Of a stretch of DNA of 64,000 bases, positions 52,243 to 60,111 are shown one piece after another. The notes under the pieces are model-generated. The model did not search any database and was not told the origin of the DNA. It saw nothing but the letters and a program-made list of their open reading frames with translations. The position numbers and the translations under genes are program-made. The stretch comes from Hylemonella gracilis (lineage in GTDB: Bacteria > Pseudomonadota > Gammaproteobacteria > Burkholderiales > Burkholderiaceae_C), in the NCBI RefSeq assembly GCF_004328645.1, contig NZ_CP031395.1, positions 1,513,501 to 1,577,500 on the forward strand, read 5' to 3'. Within the stretch, counting starts at the first letter, position 1. Each line of letters opens with the position of its first letter.

Positions 52243-53220
52243 TTATTCCGGCTGAATGTTGGCGGCCTTGATCACTTGCGACCATTTCCTGGCTTCGCTG
52301 TCCAGGAAGGTCCGGAACTCCGCCGCGGTGCCGCCGCGCAGTTGCAGGCCAGCGGCCTCCGCCTTCTTGCGCACCTCGGCGTTGGCGATCGCAGCATTGG
52401 TCTCGGTATTCAGTCGCTGGACGATCGCGGCCGGCGTGCCAGCCGGCGCCATCAGGCCGTACCAACCGTAACCGACGACGGTGGTGAGGCCCGACTCGAC
52501 GAAGGTCGGCGTGTCCGGGTATGCAGGTGAGCGTTGCTCATTGGCCACGGCCAGTACGCGCAGCTTGCCAGCCTGGATGTGCGGCACGGCGGTGGAGATG
52601 GCGGTCAAGGTGGCGTCGATGCGCCCGGCCAGCAGCTCGGTGTAGGCGGGCGCATCGCCTTTGAACTGCACCACCACGCCCTGGGCACCGGCCGCGCGCA
52701 TGAACAGCTCGGCGGTCAGATGCGGTGCCGAGCCTGCACCTGGAGACCCAAAATTGAAGCCTGCGGGATTGGCCTTGCCCCATTGCAGGAACTCGGCCAC
52801 CGTCTTGTACGGCGCTTCGGCGTTGACCACCAAGAAGAGCGGTGCGATGGCTGTGCTGACGATCGGTGCGAAGCTCTTGCGCAGATCGTAGGGCAGGTTG
52901 GGGTACAGGGCTTCTCCGATGGCGATGGGCGCTGCCGCGTGCAGCAGGGTGTAACCATCGGGCGCCGCCTTGGCGATGTATTCGTTGGCGATGCGCGTTC
53001 CGGCGCCCGCCTTGTTTTCCACCACGACCGGCTGCCCCAGGCGGGAGCCCAGGAAGTCACCGAGCACCCGGGTCAGGATGTCGCTGGAACCGCCCGCGTT
53101 GTAGGGCGAAATCAGGCGGATCGGTCGGCCCGGCCAGGCCTGGGCTGTTGCGGACGTGGCCAGGGGCGCCAGGCCCGCCGCAGCGGCGGCGCCCAGCAGT
53201 TGGCGGCGGGTGTAGTTCAT
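52243..53220 (-). CDS. Bug-family periplasmic binding protein
   Basis: The 325-residue protein begins with a Tat-like signal (RRQLLGAAAAAGLAPLATSA, cleavage after TAQA). It has WPGRPIRLISPYNAGGSSDIL and VVVENKAGAGTRI, typical of Bug proteins. It is the third gene of a minus-strand operon after a CoA-transferase and a DUF1254 protein. No TctAB is in the window; the AEC carrier is convergent and probably not its partner. Ligand unknown. Confidence 0.92.
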   Translation of the reverse strand: MNYTRRQLLGAAAAAGLAPLATSATAQAWPGRPIRLISPYNAGGSSDILTRVLGDFLGSRLGQPVVVENKAGAGTRIANEYIAKAAPDGYTLLHAAAPIAIGEALYPNLPYDLRKSFAPIVSTAIAPLFLVVNAEAPYKTVAEFLQWGKANPAGFNFGSPGAGSAPHLTAELFMRAAGAQGVVVQFKGDAPAYTELLAGRIDATLTAISTAVPHIQAGKLRVLAVANEQRSPAYPDTPTFVESGLTTVVGYGWYGLMAPAGTPAAIVQRLNTETNAAIANAEVRKKAEAAGLQLRGGTAAEFRTFLDSEARKWSQVIKAANIQPE

Positions 53221-53257
53221 GTCGGTCTCCTCGTTCTTGGTTTGTCACGCGCCGATG

Positions 53258-54541
53258 TCAAAGACGGCGCAGGGGTGGGTAGGCATAGTGGAAATCAAGA
53301 TGGTCGCGTTGTGGCTGGTAGAGCCGCAGCACCACGAAAAACCGCTCGCCAGGCGGCGTGGGCAGCCAGTTGCCGCCGGGGCCGGGATCGTCCGCCTGCA
53401 GGCGGATCACCAGGCTGCCGTCCGCCTCCCGCCGCAATCCCGGTGTGCGGTCCCCAATCGAGTGGCGGTGGATGGGGTTGGCCACGAGCAGGCAGTCGCT
53501 GCGACGGTACATGGTCAAGGACCAGAAAGCGCCCACGCGCGGGCCGCCGTCCGGCGCGAAGCGCAGTTCGTAGGCGTTCGATCCATGCAGAGCTTGGCCG
53601 TCGGCGTCCACTTCCGCGGTGGGGTACATCGCTTCCTCGATGCCGAGTGCTCCGATGAAGTTGCGCGCGACGCGGGCCCGTGTCAGCACTTCCTTGCCCC
53701 AGTGCTTGCGCACGGCCACCGGCAAGGCCCAACCGCCGCCCAGGGCGTGCGGCTGCTCCTTCTCGCGCAGTTCCTCGAAGACGCGCGGCAGGGCCACCGC
53801 CAGCTCGGCATCGTTGTCCGGCCAGCGCAAGCGCTCGCCTTCGGGCACGGGGTTGCGTGCCAGGGCGTCCTCAACGATGGCACGGTAGAGCGCGACCGAG
53901 GGGGCGGTCGTGGCACCCGCGCGGCCATCCAGCCGCGTGTCCACCCGCATGGCCGCATCGCTGCCGTCCAGCCGGCGGGCCGTGATCTGCGTCTGCAAGG
54001 CCCGCACCTGTTCCAGGTCGGCGGTAGTGTCGTCGACCAGGACACGGCCGATGACCCAGACGTCCAGGCCGGGCGCGGCGATCACGTTCGACACGTCGGC
54101 CGGCACCTCGCCGCGCCAATCCGGGCCGTGCACCAGTGTGCGTTGGCGCCGGTTGCCCGTGGTGCGACGGCCGACATAGGCAAAGGGGTTGGTCCAGGCG
54201 TCGAGCAGGCCCAGCGTCCAGTAGCGTTCCCCCATGTCGGGGCTGTCGATCAGCACCGGCCCCTCGGACAAATCCAGCCAGGCATTGCTGAACACCGTGT
54301 CGTTGTTCGGGCTCACGACTTCCCGGTCGTCGGGACCCAGACGACGGTGGGTGTGGGTGAACTGGTTGACCCAGCGCAGGCGGGAATCGCGGTCGACGGC
54401 GGCGAAGCCCAGCGTGGGGTGGCGCCTCGCGGTCGTGGCCGCGCGCATGCGCATCATCTCGAACAGTGGCAAGGTGTGCACGACTGCCGCATGGGCCATC
54501 GTGTCATCGGTCGTGGGCAAGGAGAGCACAAGGTGGTTCAT
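53258..54541 (-). CDS. DUF1254/DUF1214 domain protein
   Basis: The 427-residue protein carries the DUF1254 start (SPNNDTVFSNAWLDLSEGPVLIDSPDMGERYWTLGLLDAWTNPFAYVGRR) and the DUF1214 end (VGAFWSLTMYRRSDCLLVANPIHRHSIGDR). No signal peptide is evident, unlike many DUF1254 proteins. Function is unknown. It is the middle gene of CoA-transferase, DUF1254, Bug, with only five bases after the CoA-transferase, so an accessory role in the same acid pathway is likely. Confidence 0.9.
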   Translation of the reverse strand: MNHLVLSLPTTDDTMAHAAVVHTLPLFEMMRMRAATTARRHPTLGFAAVDRDSRLRWVNQFTHTHRRLGPDDREVVSPNNDTVFSNAWLDLSEGPVLIDSPDMGERYWTLGLLDAWTNPFAYVGRRTTGNRRQRTLVHGPDWRGEVPADVSNVIAAPGLDVWVIGRVLVDDTTADLEQVRALQTQITARRLDGSDAAMRVDTRLDGRAGATTAPSVALYRAIVEDALARNPVPEGERLRWPDNDAELAVALPRVFEELREKEQPHALGGGWALPVAVRKHWGKEVLTRARVARNFIGALGIEEAMYPTAEVDADGQALHGSNAYELRFAPDGGPRVGAFWSLTMYRRSDCLLVANPIHRHSIGDRTPGLRREADGSLVIRLQADDPGPGGNWLPTPPGERFFVVLRLYQPQRDHLDFHYAYPPLRRL

Positions 54542-54546
54542 GGTGT

Positions 54547-55755
54547 TCAGGCGAGCACGCGGCTGTGCCGCAGGGCCGCGATGTCTGCTTCGGAGTAACC
54601 GGCCTCGGCCAGCACGGCCGCGCCGTCGGCGCCACACGCGGGGGCGGCCGGCGGTGCGGCTCGGGGTGCATCGCCCAGCCGGTAGGGCAGGCCCAAGGCG
54701 CGGTAACGCTCGCCATCGGCGGATTCGGCCTCGACGAGCAGCCCGCTCGCGGTCATGTCCGCGCTGGCCAGCACATCGCGATAACGGCGCACCGCGCCAG
54801 CCACGATCTGGTGCCGGCTGAGCAGGGCGACGCATTCCTCGCTGGTGTAGCCGGCCAAGGCCTCTTTCAGCACCGCGCGCAGCTCGGACCGGTGTGCGAC
54901 GCGGCGCTCGTTGCTGCTAAAGCGCGGGTCATCCGCCAAGTCCTCGCGCGCGATGGCCCGGCAAAAACGCCGCCAATGGTCTTCCGCATAGGCGGAGAGC
55001 ACGATGTGGCCGTCGCGCGTGGCGACCACCTCCGCCGCCGGGGCGTTGTGGGGCTGGCCGTCGCCCAGGCGCGTGGGTTCGGGGGCGCCGCCCAGGTACT
55101 CGCACCAGGTCGCGGCTTGCAGGTGCAGGGCGGTTTCCAGCAGCGACACTTCCAGCGTCTCGCCCAGACCGCTGCGCTCGCGCCCATACAGCGCCGCCAG
55201 CACGGCCTGCGCGCCGAGTTGCGCCGCAGCCGCGTCCACGATGGGTACGCCCACTTTCTGCGGCAGGCGGTCGGGTTCGCCTGTCACCGACATCAGGCCA
55301 CTTTCGGCTTGCGCCGCGACGTCGTAACCCGGCCGGGCATGCGAGGGGCCTGCGCTGCCGAAGCCCGAGATGGAGAGATAGACGAGGCGCGGATGCAGCG
55401 CCCTGATTTCGGCTGCGCCGAGCCCGAGCTTGTCCATCACCCCGGGACGCAAATTCTGGATCACGATGTCGCTGCGCGCGATCAGTCGCAGCGCGATCTC
55501 CCGGCCGGCCTCGCTCTTGAGGTCCAGGGCGATCGAGCGCTTGCCCCGGTTGTAGGCCCGGATCATCGATTCGCCGTAGCGGCCGATGTGGCGCGCCTGA
55601 TCTCCCGTCAGGGGTTCGACCTTGATCACGTCGGCCCCCAGTTCGGCCAATGTCATGGCCGCGCCGGGGCCCGCGATGTATTGGCCGAAATCCAGCACCT
55701 TCACACCGGCCAGGGGGGCGGCGCGCGCGCCGGGGGAAGAGGTGGGCGAGGGCAT
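54547..55755 (-). CDS. Class III CoA-transferase (CaiB/BaiF family)
   Basis: The 402-residue protein has VLDFGQYIAGPGAAMTLAELGADVIKVE, GKRSIALDLKSEAG, the catalytic aspartate region ARSDIVIQNLRPGVMDKLG (where the aspartate aligned with other copies reads Q/N, so the exact residue needs an alignment), and PGYDVAAQAESGLMSVTGE. Length is standard, unlike the copy at 14530. It heads a three-gene operon with DUF1254 and a Bug receptor. ATG at 55755; GTG nine bases upstream is another choice. Confidence 0.9.
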   Translation of the reverse strand: MPSPTSSPGARAAPLAGVKVLDFGQYIAGPGAAMTLAELGADVIKVEPLTGDQARHIGRYGESMIRAYNRGKRSIALDLKSEAGREIALRLIARSDIVIQNLRPGVMDKLGLGAAEIRALHPRLVYLSISGFGSAGPSHARPGYDVAAQAESGLMSVTGEPDRLPQKVGVPIVDAAAAQLGAQAVLAALYGRERSGLGETLEVSLLETALHLQAATWCEYLGGAPEPTRLGDGQPHNAPAAEVVATRDGHIVLSAYAEDHWRRFCRAIAREDLADDPRFSSNERRVAHRSELRAVLKEALAGYTSEECVALLSRHQIVAGAVRRYRDVLASADMTASGLLVEAESADGERYRALGLPYRLGDAPRAAPPAAPACGADGAAVLAEAGYSEADIAALRHSRVLA

Positions 55756-55808
55756 ATGGGTCACGACGATAGAGGCGGGAAAGATTCCTGAAAATTCAAT
55801 AATGCTGA

Positions 55809-55837
55809 TGGCGTGATCACCAAAGTGGATCACGCCA
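55809..55837. promoter_or_regulatory. 29-base perfect palindrome, LysR operator
   Basis: TGGCGTGATC (55809-55818) and GATCACGCCA (55828-55837) are perfect inverted arms of ten bases with spacer ACCAAAGTG. It contains T-N11-A (55817/55829), the LysR signature. It stands 24 bases before the LysR start and 54 before the divergent CoA-transferase start. Confidence 0.88.
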
Positions 55838-55860
55838 ACCCGCTAAAAAAGGATTCCGCC

Positions 55861-56835
55861 ATGAAATCAAGCCCAGACTACCTGGTGCGTCGTCTGCGCC
55901 TGCGTCACCTCGAACTGCTGGTGGCGCTGGTCGACGCGGGCACCTTGCGCGCCGCGGCCACCCGCCTGCATCTGAGCCAGCCCGCGTTGAGCAAGATGCT
56001 CGGTGAGATCGAGACGGGTTTTGGCGTGCGACTGTTCGAGCGCAGTTCGCAGGGCGTGATGCCCAATGCGCTGGGACAGGCCGTGGTGTACCGGGCGCGT
56101 GTCATGCTCGGCGAGCTGGCGCGCGGCAAGGACGAGGTGGATGCCCTGCGCACGGGGGCGTCGGGGGTTCTGCGCGTCGGGACCCTGTCGGTGACCTCCG
56201 CGGTGCCGAAGGCGATCGTGCACCTGCGCCGCGGCCTGCCTGCCGCGCGCGTCCAGATCCTGGAGGGACGCGTCCGCGAACTGATCCAGCGCTTGCTCGA
56301 CGGTGAACTCGATTGCGTGTTCGGCGCCATCACGCCCGAACTGCTCACGAGCGATCTGCTGCCCCAATTGCGCCCGGAAGTGTTGCTGGACGATGAACTC
56401 TGCGTGCTGTGCGGGGCAGACCATCCGCTGGGGCGCCGCCGCCGTCTGCAGTGGGCCGACCTGCGCACGTTCGCCTGGGTCACACCCCCCAAGGACACCC
56501 TGGTGCGTCAGGCCTTCATGACGGCATTTCTGAATGGCGGGCTGGAGCCGCCGGAACCGGCCATCGAGGTGCTTTCATCGGTGAGCGTGGGCAGTCTTTT
56601 GCGCATGGATTCCACGCTGCTGGGCGCGGTGCGGTTTGAACACGCGCAGGACGAGCTCTCGCGCGCTGGCGTGCGCCGCCTGACCGTGACACCCGCCGTT
56701 CCCCTGCCGTCGCTGGGGCTGTACACGCGCCGCGCGACCGAAAGCCCCACGCCCCTGGTCCAGGCCTTCGCGGCCGCGATCCGCCGGGTGGGTGCGCGGG
56801 CGCGCCTTGCCGATGCCGGCATTGGTGCAGGCTAG
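55861..56835 (+). CDS. LysR-family regulator, divergent from CoA-transferase operon
   Basis: The 324-residue protein has LysR HTH (RHLELLVALVDAGTLRAAATRLHLSQPALSKMLGEIE) and an effector domain. It resembles the PcaQ/GbpR group by its longer N terminus. The start at 55861 lies right after the palindrome; upstream in-frame GTG at 55813 would run through the operator and is rejected. It likely controls the CoA-transferase–DUF1254–Bug operon. Its end overlaps the SRPBCC gene tail by four bases. Confidence 0.9.
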   Translation: MKSSPDYLVRRLRLRHLELLVALVDAGTLRAAATRLHLSQPALSKMLGEIETGFGVRLFERSSQGVMPNALGQAVVYRARVMLGELARGKDEVDALRTGASGVLRVGTLSVTSAVPKAIVHLRRGLPAARVQILEGRVRELIQRLLDGELDCVFGAITPELLTSDLLPQLRPEVLLDDELCVLCGADHPLGRRRRLQWADLRTFAWVTPPKDTLVRQAFMTAFLNGGLEPPEPAIEVLSSVSVGSLLRMDSTLLGAVRFEHAQDELSRAGVRRLTVTPAVPLPSLGLYTRRATESPTPLVQAFAAAIRRVGARARLADAGIGAG

Positions 56836-57308
56836 GCGGTGAGCTGATCCAGCAGTTCGACCAATTGCTCGAAGCTGCTGGCCCAGCCTTCGTGGTGACC
56901 TTCGCGCGAGGCGGTGGAAGCGAAGCCGGTCTGCAGGAAGTTCATCCGTGTCTGGCGCGGCCCGAGTTCCTCGAACGTCACGGTGACCAGCGTCATGGGG
57001 CCGGGTTGGCCCTGGTCGTCGAGCCAGCCGTGCGTCATGACCAGGCGTTCGGGTTCCACGATTTCCCGGTACACGCCATGCACCCAGTGGTCTTGTCCCT
57101 CGGGCGAGCGGATGCAGGCGCGGTAGGCGCCGCCCACCCGCACGTCGGAGCTGGCTTGGCCTCGGCTGAAACCGCGCGGGGCGGCCCAGCGGGCCATCTG
57201 CTCGGGGTCAGTCCAGGCGCGGAACACCAGGGGGCGCGGGGCGTCGAAGACGCGCGTGAGGGCGAGTTCGTTCTCGGCCGGGGGGAGGGCATCAGTCCTT
57301 GCGTTCAT
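56832..57308 (-). CDS. SRPBCC (AHSA1-type) domain protein
   Basis: The 158-residue protein has the AHSA1/START-like fold: LTRVFDAPRPLVFRAWTDPEQMARWAAP and VTVTFEELGPRQTRMNFLQTGF. Members bind hydrophobic ligands, but this group is often called ATPase activator homologue without proof. The start overlaps the ArsR gene stop by 17 bases, so both are one operon, a very common ArsR–SRPBCC pair. Its stop touches the LysR stop. Confidence 0.92.
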   Translation of the reverse strand: MNARTDALPPAENELALTRVFDAPRPLVFRAWTDPEQMARWAAPRGFSRGQASSDVRVGGAYRACIRSPEGQDHWVHGVYREIVEPERLVMTHGWLDDQGQPGPMTLVTVTFEELGPRQTRMNFLQTGFASTASREGHHEGWASSFEQLVELLDQLTA

Positions 57309-57642
57309 CGGAGGGCTCCTGCAGTTGAAGTTCATCGAGGTGGGCGGCGAGCTGGTCGAAGCTCCGTTCCCAGTAGGCGCGGTAATAGGCCACCCAGTCG
57401 GCCGCCGCCTTGAGCGGTGCCGCCTCCAGGCGGCAAGGCCGCGCCTGCCGGGCACGTGTGCGGGTGACGAGGCCGGCGCGTTCCAGCACTTTCAGGTGCT
57501 TGGAGATGGCGGGCTGGCTCATGGCAAAGGGTTCGGCCAGTTCCGTGACATTGGCTTCCCCGCGGGCCAGCCGGGCCAGGATGGCGCGGCGCGTCGGGTC
57601 AGCCAGGGCGGCGAAGGTGGCGGTCAAGGGGTCCACATGCAT
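57292..57642 (-). CDS. ArsR-family regulator paired with SRPBCC
   Basis: The 116-residue protein has a winged HTH (FAALADPTRRAILARLARGEANVTELAEPFAMSQPAISKHLKVLERAGLV). Metal-binding cysteine pairs of ArsR/SmtB are absent, as in this SRPBCC-linked subgroup, so it is probably not a metal sensor. ATG at 57642 has no ribosome site; TTG at 57654 is in frame but within the operator. It should repress its own promoter through AACCAATTGGTT repeats. Confidence 0.9.
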   Translation of the reverse strand: MHVDPLTATFAALADPTRRAILARLARGEANVTELAEPFAMSQPAISKHLKVLERAGLVTRTRARQARPCRLEAAPLKAAADWVAYYRAYWERSFDQLAAHLDELQLQEPSDERKD

Positions 57643-57648
57643 ATAAAT

Positions 57649-57676
57649 AACCAATTGGTTTTATAACTAATTGGAT
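57649..57676 (-). promoter_or_regulatory. ArsR operator repeats
   Basis: AACCAATTGGTT (57649-57660) is a perfect palindrome, followed 16 bases later by AACTAATTGGAT (57665-57676), 10 of 12 identical. They span the probable transcription start and part of the -10. An ArsR dimer pair could cover both. Confidence 0.78.
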
Positions 57677-57702
57677 TTTAGTGAGGCGTGTTGTCTTGTC
57701 AA
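57675..57702 (-). promoter_or_regulatory. ArsR–SRPBCC promoter
   Basis: On minus, a perfect -35 TTGACA (57702-57697) and -10 TAAAAT (57680-57675) are spaced by 16 bases, giving a start near 57668. The remaining 57703-57887 before pdxH shows nothing I can name. Confidence 0.7.
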
Positions 57703-57887
57703 GGCTCTGCTTGGCGTGAGCACGGGCAGGGCGGGAAGGGGAGGGGCACTACGGACGCGTGCACGCAGGTCGGCCCCACGACGCGCGGAGCGCGCGCCAC
57801 AGTTTCAGGCCCGCTGCGCCGCGGCCCGTCAGCCGCGCCATGCGCCAGGAGTCGGTAAATGGGGCTCGCGGGACTGGCCGGGCACGT

Positions 57888-58568
57888 TCAGGGTGCCAGC
57901 CGCTCGCGCACCCAGCGCTCGCCCGCTTCGCCGCGCTCCAGCCGGTAGCGCAGCCGGTCGTGCAGCCGGCTGGGCCGGCCTTGCCAGAACTCCCAGCGGT
58001 CCGGCACCAGGCGGAAACCGCCCCAGTGGGGCGGGCGGGGCGGGTTCAGCAGGTATTGCGCGCCGTAACGGGCGGCGTTGGCGACCAGCACGCCGCGCCC
58101 GCCGATGACCTGGCTTTGGGGGCTGGCCCAGGCACCGATGCGTGAATCGAGAGGACGGCTCTGGTAGTAGGCGTCGCTTTCTTCCGAGCTGATCTGCTCC
58201 ACGCGGCCTTCGATGCGCACCACGCGTTCCAGCTCGACCCAGTGGAACTGCAGCGCCGCGTAGGGGTTGCCCGCGAGTTCGCGGCCCTTGCGGCTGTCGT
58301 AATTGCTGTACCAGACGATGCCGCGCTCGTCATAGCCTTTGATGAGCACGATGCGCGACGAGGGCCGCAGGTCGCTGCCCACGGTGGCCAGCGTCATGGC
58401 ATTGGGTTCAGACAGTTGGGCCTGCAGGGCCTCGTTCAGCCACAGTGCGAACTGGCGCAGTGGGTCCGCCTGCGAGGCGTCTTCGCTGAGCTCGGCGCGA
58501 CCGTAGCTTTTGCGCAGCGCCGCCAGGTCGCTGGCGCTCAGAGTCTGGGCGGGTGGGGTGGACGTCAT
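57888..58568 (-). CDS. pdxH: Pyridoxamine 5'-phosphate oxidase
   Basis: The 226-residue FMN enzyme makes pyridoxal 5'-phosphate from pyridoxine or pyridoxamine phosphate. The family signatures are [44 protein letters not shown] and a C-terminal [25 protein letters not shown]. Length is standard. Its start overlaps the LysR stop in ATGA, suggesting co-expression. PLP is used by the MocR regulator in this window, but a link is not implied. Confidence 0.97.
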   Translation of the reverse strand: MTSTPPAQTLSASDLAALRKSYGRAELSEDASQADPLRQFALWLNEALQAQLSEPNAMTLATVGSDLRPSSRIVLIKGYDERGIVWYSNYDSRKGRELAGNPYAALQFHWVELERVVRIEGRVEQISSEESDAYYQSRPLDSRIGAWASPQSQVIGGRGVLVANAARYGAQYLLNPPRPPHWGGFRLVPDRWEFWQGRPSRLHDRLRYRLERGEAGERWVRERLAP

Positions 58569-59473
58569 GGCGCGATTGTAGGAAGCCGCTCGCGCAGGAA
58601 ATCCAGGAACACGCGGGTCTTGAGCGGCAGGTGGGCCTGCCGCGGGTGGTAGGCGTACAGGCCGGGAAAACCGGCGCTGTACTCGGGCAGCACCTCGACC
58701 AGTGTGCTCGTGCGCAGGGGCTCGACCAGGGTCAGGTCCCAGCCCATGGCGATGCCCAGGCCCGCCGTCGCCGCGTTCAGGCCGGTCTGCCAATGGGTGG
58801 TGATCAGTGGGCCACGCACCGCGTATTCGGCGATGTCGCCATCGACCAGAAATTCCCATTTGTAGATCGCGCCGCTGCTGCGCATGCGGTAGTTGATGCA
58901 GCGGTGCGCCGCCAGATCGTCGGGGTGGCGCGGCGTGCCGTGCGCGCGCAGGTAGTCCGGCGACGCGACGCAGCGCATGCGGAACTCGCGTGTCAGCGGC
59001 ACGGCCACCATGTCGCGTTCCAGCGATTCACCGATGCGCATGCCCAAGTCCAGGCCGTCGCGCACGATGTCCACGAAACCGTCGTCATACATCAGCTCAA
59101 GGCCGATGTGGGGATGTTGCGCGAAGAACTCCGGCAGCAGCGGCTCAATCAGGAATTGGCCCGCCATGTAGCTCAGCGTCAGGCGCAGGGTGCCCCCTTC
59201 GACCCCGGCGCTGGATTGCAGGTCTTCGGTGGCCGCCTTGAGGCTGGCCAACGCCGGCGCCACCCGTGCCAGGTAGGCGTGGCCGGCCTCGCTCAGGTTC
59301 ACGCTGCGGGTGGTGCGCTCGAACAGGCGCACGCCCAGGCGGGTTTCCAGCTTCTTGATGGTCTGGGACAGCGCAGCGGGTGTCACGCCCAGGGCGTGGG
59401 CCGCCTGCGTGAGGCTGCGGTGGGCGGCCACCTGCTCAAAGGCTGCGAGCGCGGCCAGAACGTCGGATTGCAT
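58565..59473 (-). CDS. LysR-family regulator, divergent from molybdenum hydroxylase
   Basis: The 302-residue protein has [50 protein letters not shown] and an effector domain; [19 protein letters not shown] is typical of its C-terminal half. It is divergent from a molybdenum hydroxylase operon across 159 bases and overlaps pdxH by four bases at its end. It probably controls the hydroxylase genes. Effector is unknown. Confidence 0.92.
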   Translation of the reverse strand: MQSDVLAALAAFEQVAAHRSLTQAAHALGVTPAALSQTIKKLETRLGVRLFERTTRSVNLSEAGHAYLARVAPALASLKAATEDLQSSAGVEGGTLRLTLSYMAGQFLIEPLLPEFFAQHPHIGLELMYDDGFVDIVRDGLDLGMRIGESLERDMVAVPLTREFRMRCVASPDYLRAHGTPRHPDDLAAHRCINYRMRSSGAIYKWEFLVDGDIAEYAVRGPLITTHWQTGLNAATAGLGIAMGWDLTLVEPLRTSTLVEVLPEYSAGFPGLYAYHPRQAHLPLKTRVFLDFLRERLPTIAP

Positions 59474-59484
59474 GGGGGGCGATT

Positions 59485-59504
59485 GTTAAGTGGAACTTGA
59501 TAAC
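59485..59504. promoter_or_regulatory. Possible LysR site before the hydroxylase genes
   Basis: GTTAAGTGGAACTTGATAAC contains AAGT-GGA-ACTT and outer GTTA/TAAC, an imperfect dyad offset by three bases. A second hairpin GCGGCA-CAC-TGCCGC stands at 59542-59556. The region to 59632 shows no clear promoter. Confidence 0.4.
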
Positions 59505-59632
59505 CTAGATAGAGGCCAGGTATTTCTCTTTGACTGCGTCTGCGGCACACTGCCGCGGTTTCTTGCGTCCGCGTTCCCCCGGAACCGGCCGCCCCCGGTT
59601 TTCCGCCGTTCCCTGATCCACAAGGAGCCTCC

Positions 59633-60094
59633 ATGGCAGTTTCATTCACCCTCAATGGCAAGCCGGCCTCGGTCGATGTCGACCCCGGCACCCCCATCCT
59701 CTGGACGCTGCGCGACACGCTGGGCATGACCGGCACCAAGTTCGGCTGCGGCATGGCCATGTGCGGCGCCTGCACCGTGCACCTCAATGGCGCCGCCATC
59801 CGCTCCTGCGTCACCCCGGTGGCCTCGGCCGAAGGACAGCGCGTCACCACCATCGAAGCGCTGGCGACCGACAAGATCGGCCGCGCGGTCGAGAACGCCT
59901 GGGTCAAGCACGACGTGGCCCAGTGTGGCTACTGCCAGAGCGGCCAGATCATGAGCGCGACCGCGTTGCTGGCCAGCAACAAGAAACCCAGCGACGCCGA
60001 CATCGACGCCGCCATGGCCGGCAATGTCTGCCGCTGCGGTACCTACACGCGCATCCGCGCCGCCATCCACGACGCCGCCCGCGCCCTGGCCTGA
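59633..60094 (+). CDS. 2Fe-2S subunit of a molybdenum hydroxylase (isoquinoline 1-oxidoreductase alpha-like)
   Basis: The 153-residue protein has a plant-type [2Fe-2S] motif (CGMAMCGACTVHLNG plus a later C) and a second four-helix [2Fe-2S] domain (CGYCQSGQIMSA and CRCGTYTRIR). It is the small electron-transfer subunit of isoquinoline-type hydroxylases, which lack an FAD subunit. The large subunit starts 17 bases after its stop. The symbols iorA/iorB are also used for this family and should not be mixed with the indolepyruvate genes at 2-6 kb. Confidence 0.93.
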   Translation: MAVSFTLNGKPASVDVDPGTPILWTLRDTLGMTGTKFGCGMAMCGACTVHLNGAAIRSCVTPVASAEGQRVTTIEALATDKIGRAVENAWVKHDVAQCGYCQSGQIMSATALLASNKKPSDADIDAAMAGNVCRCGTYTRIRAAIHDAARALA

Positions 60095-60111
60095 ACGAAG
60101 GGAGAACTTCC

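Noticed and set aside
55813..55860. GTG start for the LysR gene at 55813
   Set aside because: The added segment is encoded by the operator palindrome.
57703..57887. Gene in the gap between ArsR promoter and pdxH
   Set aside because: Frames here are Arg-rich, lack ribosome sites and resemble nothing known.
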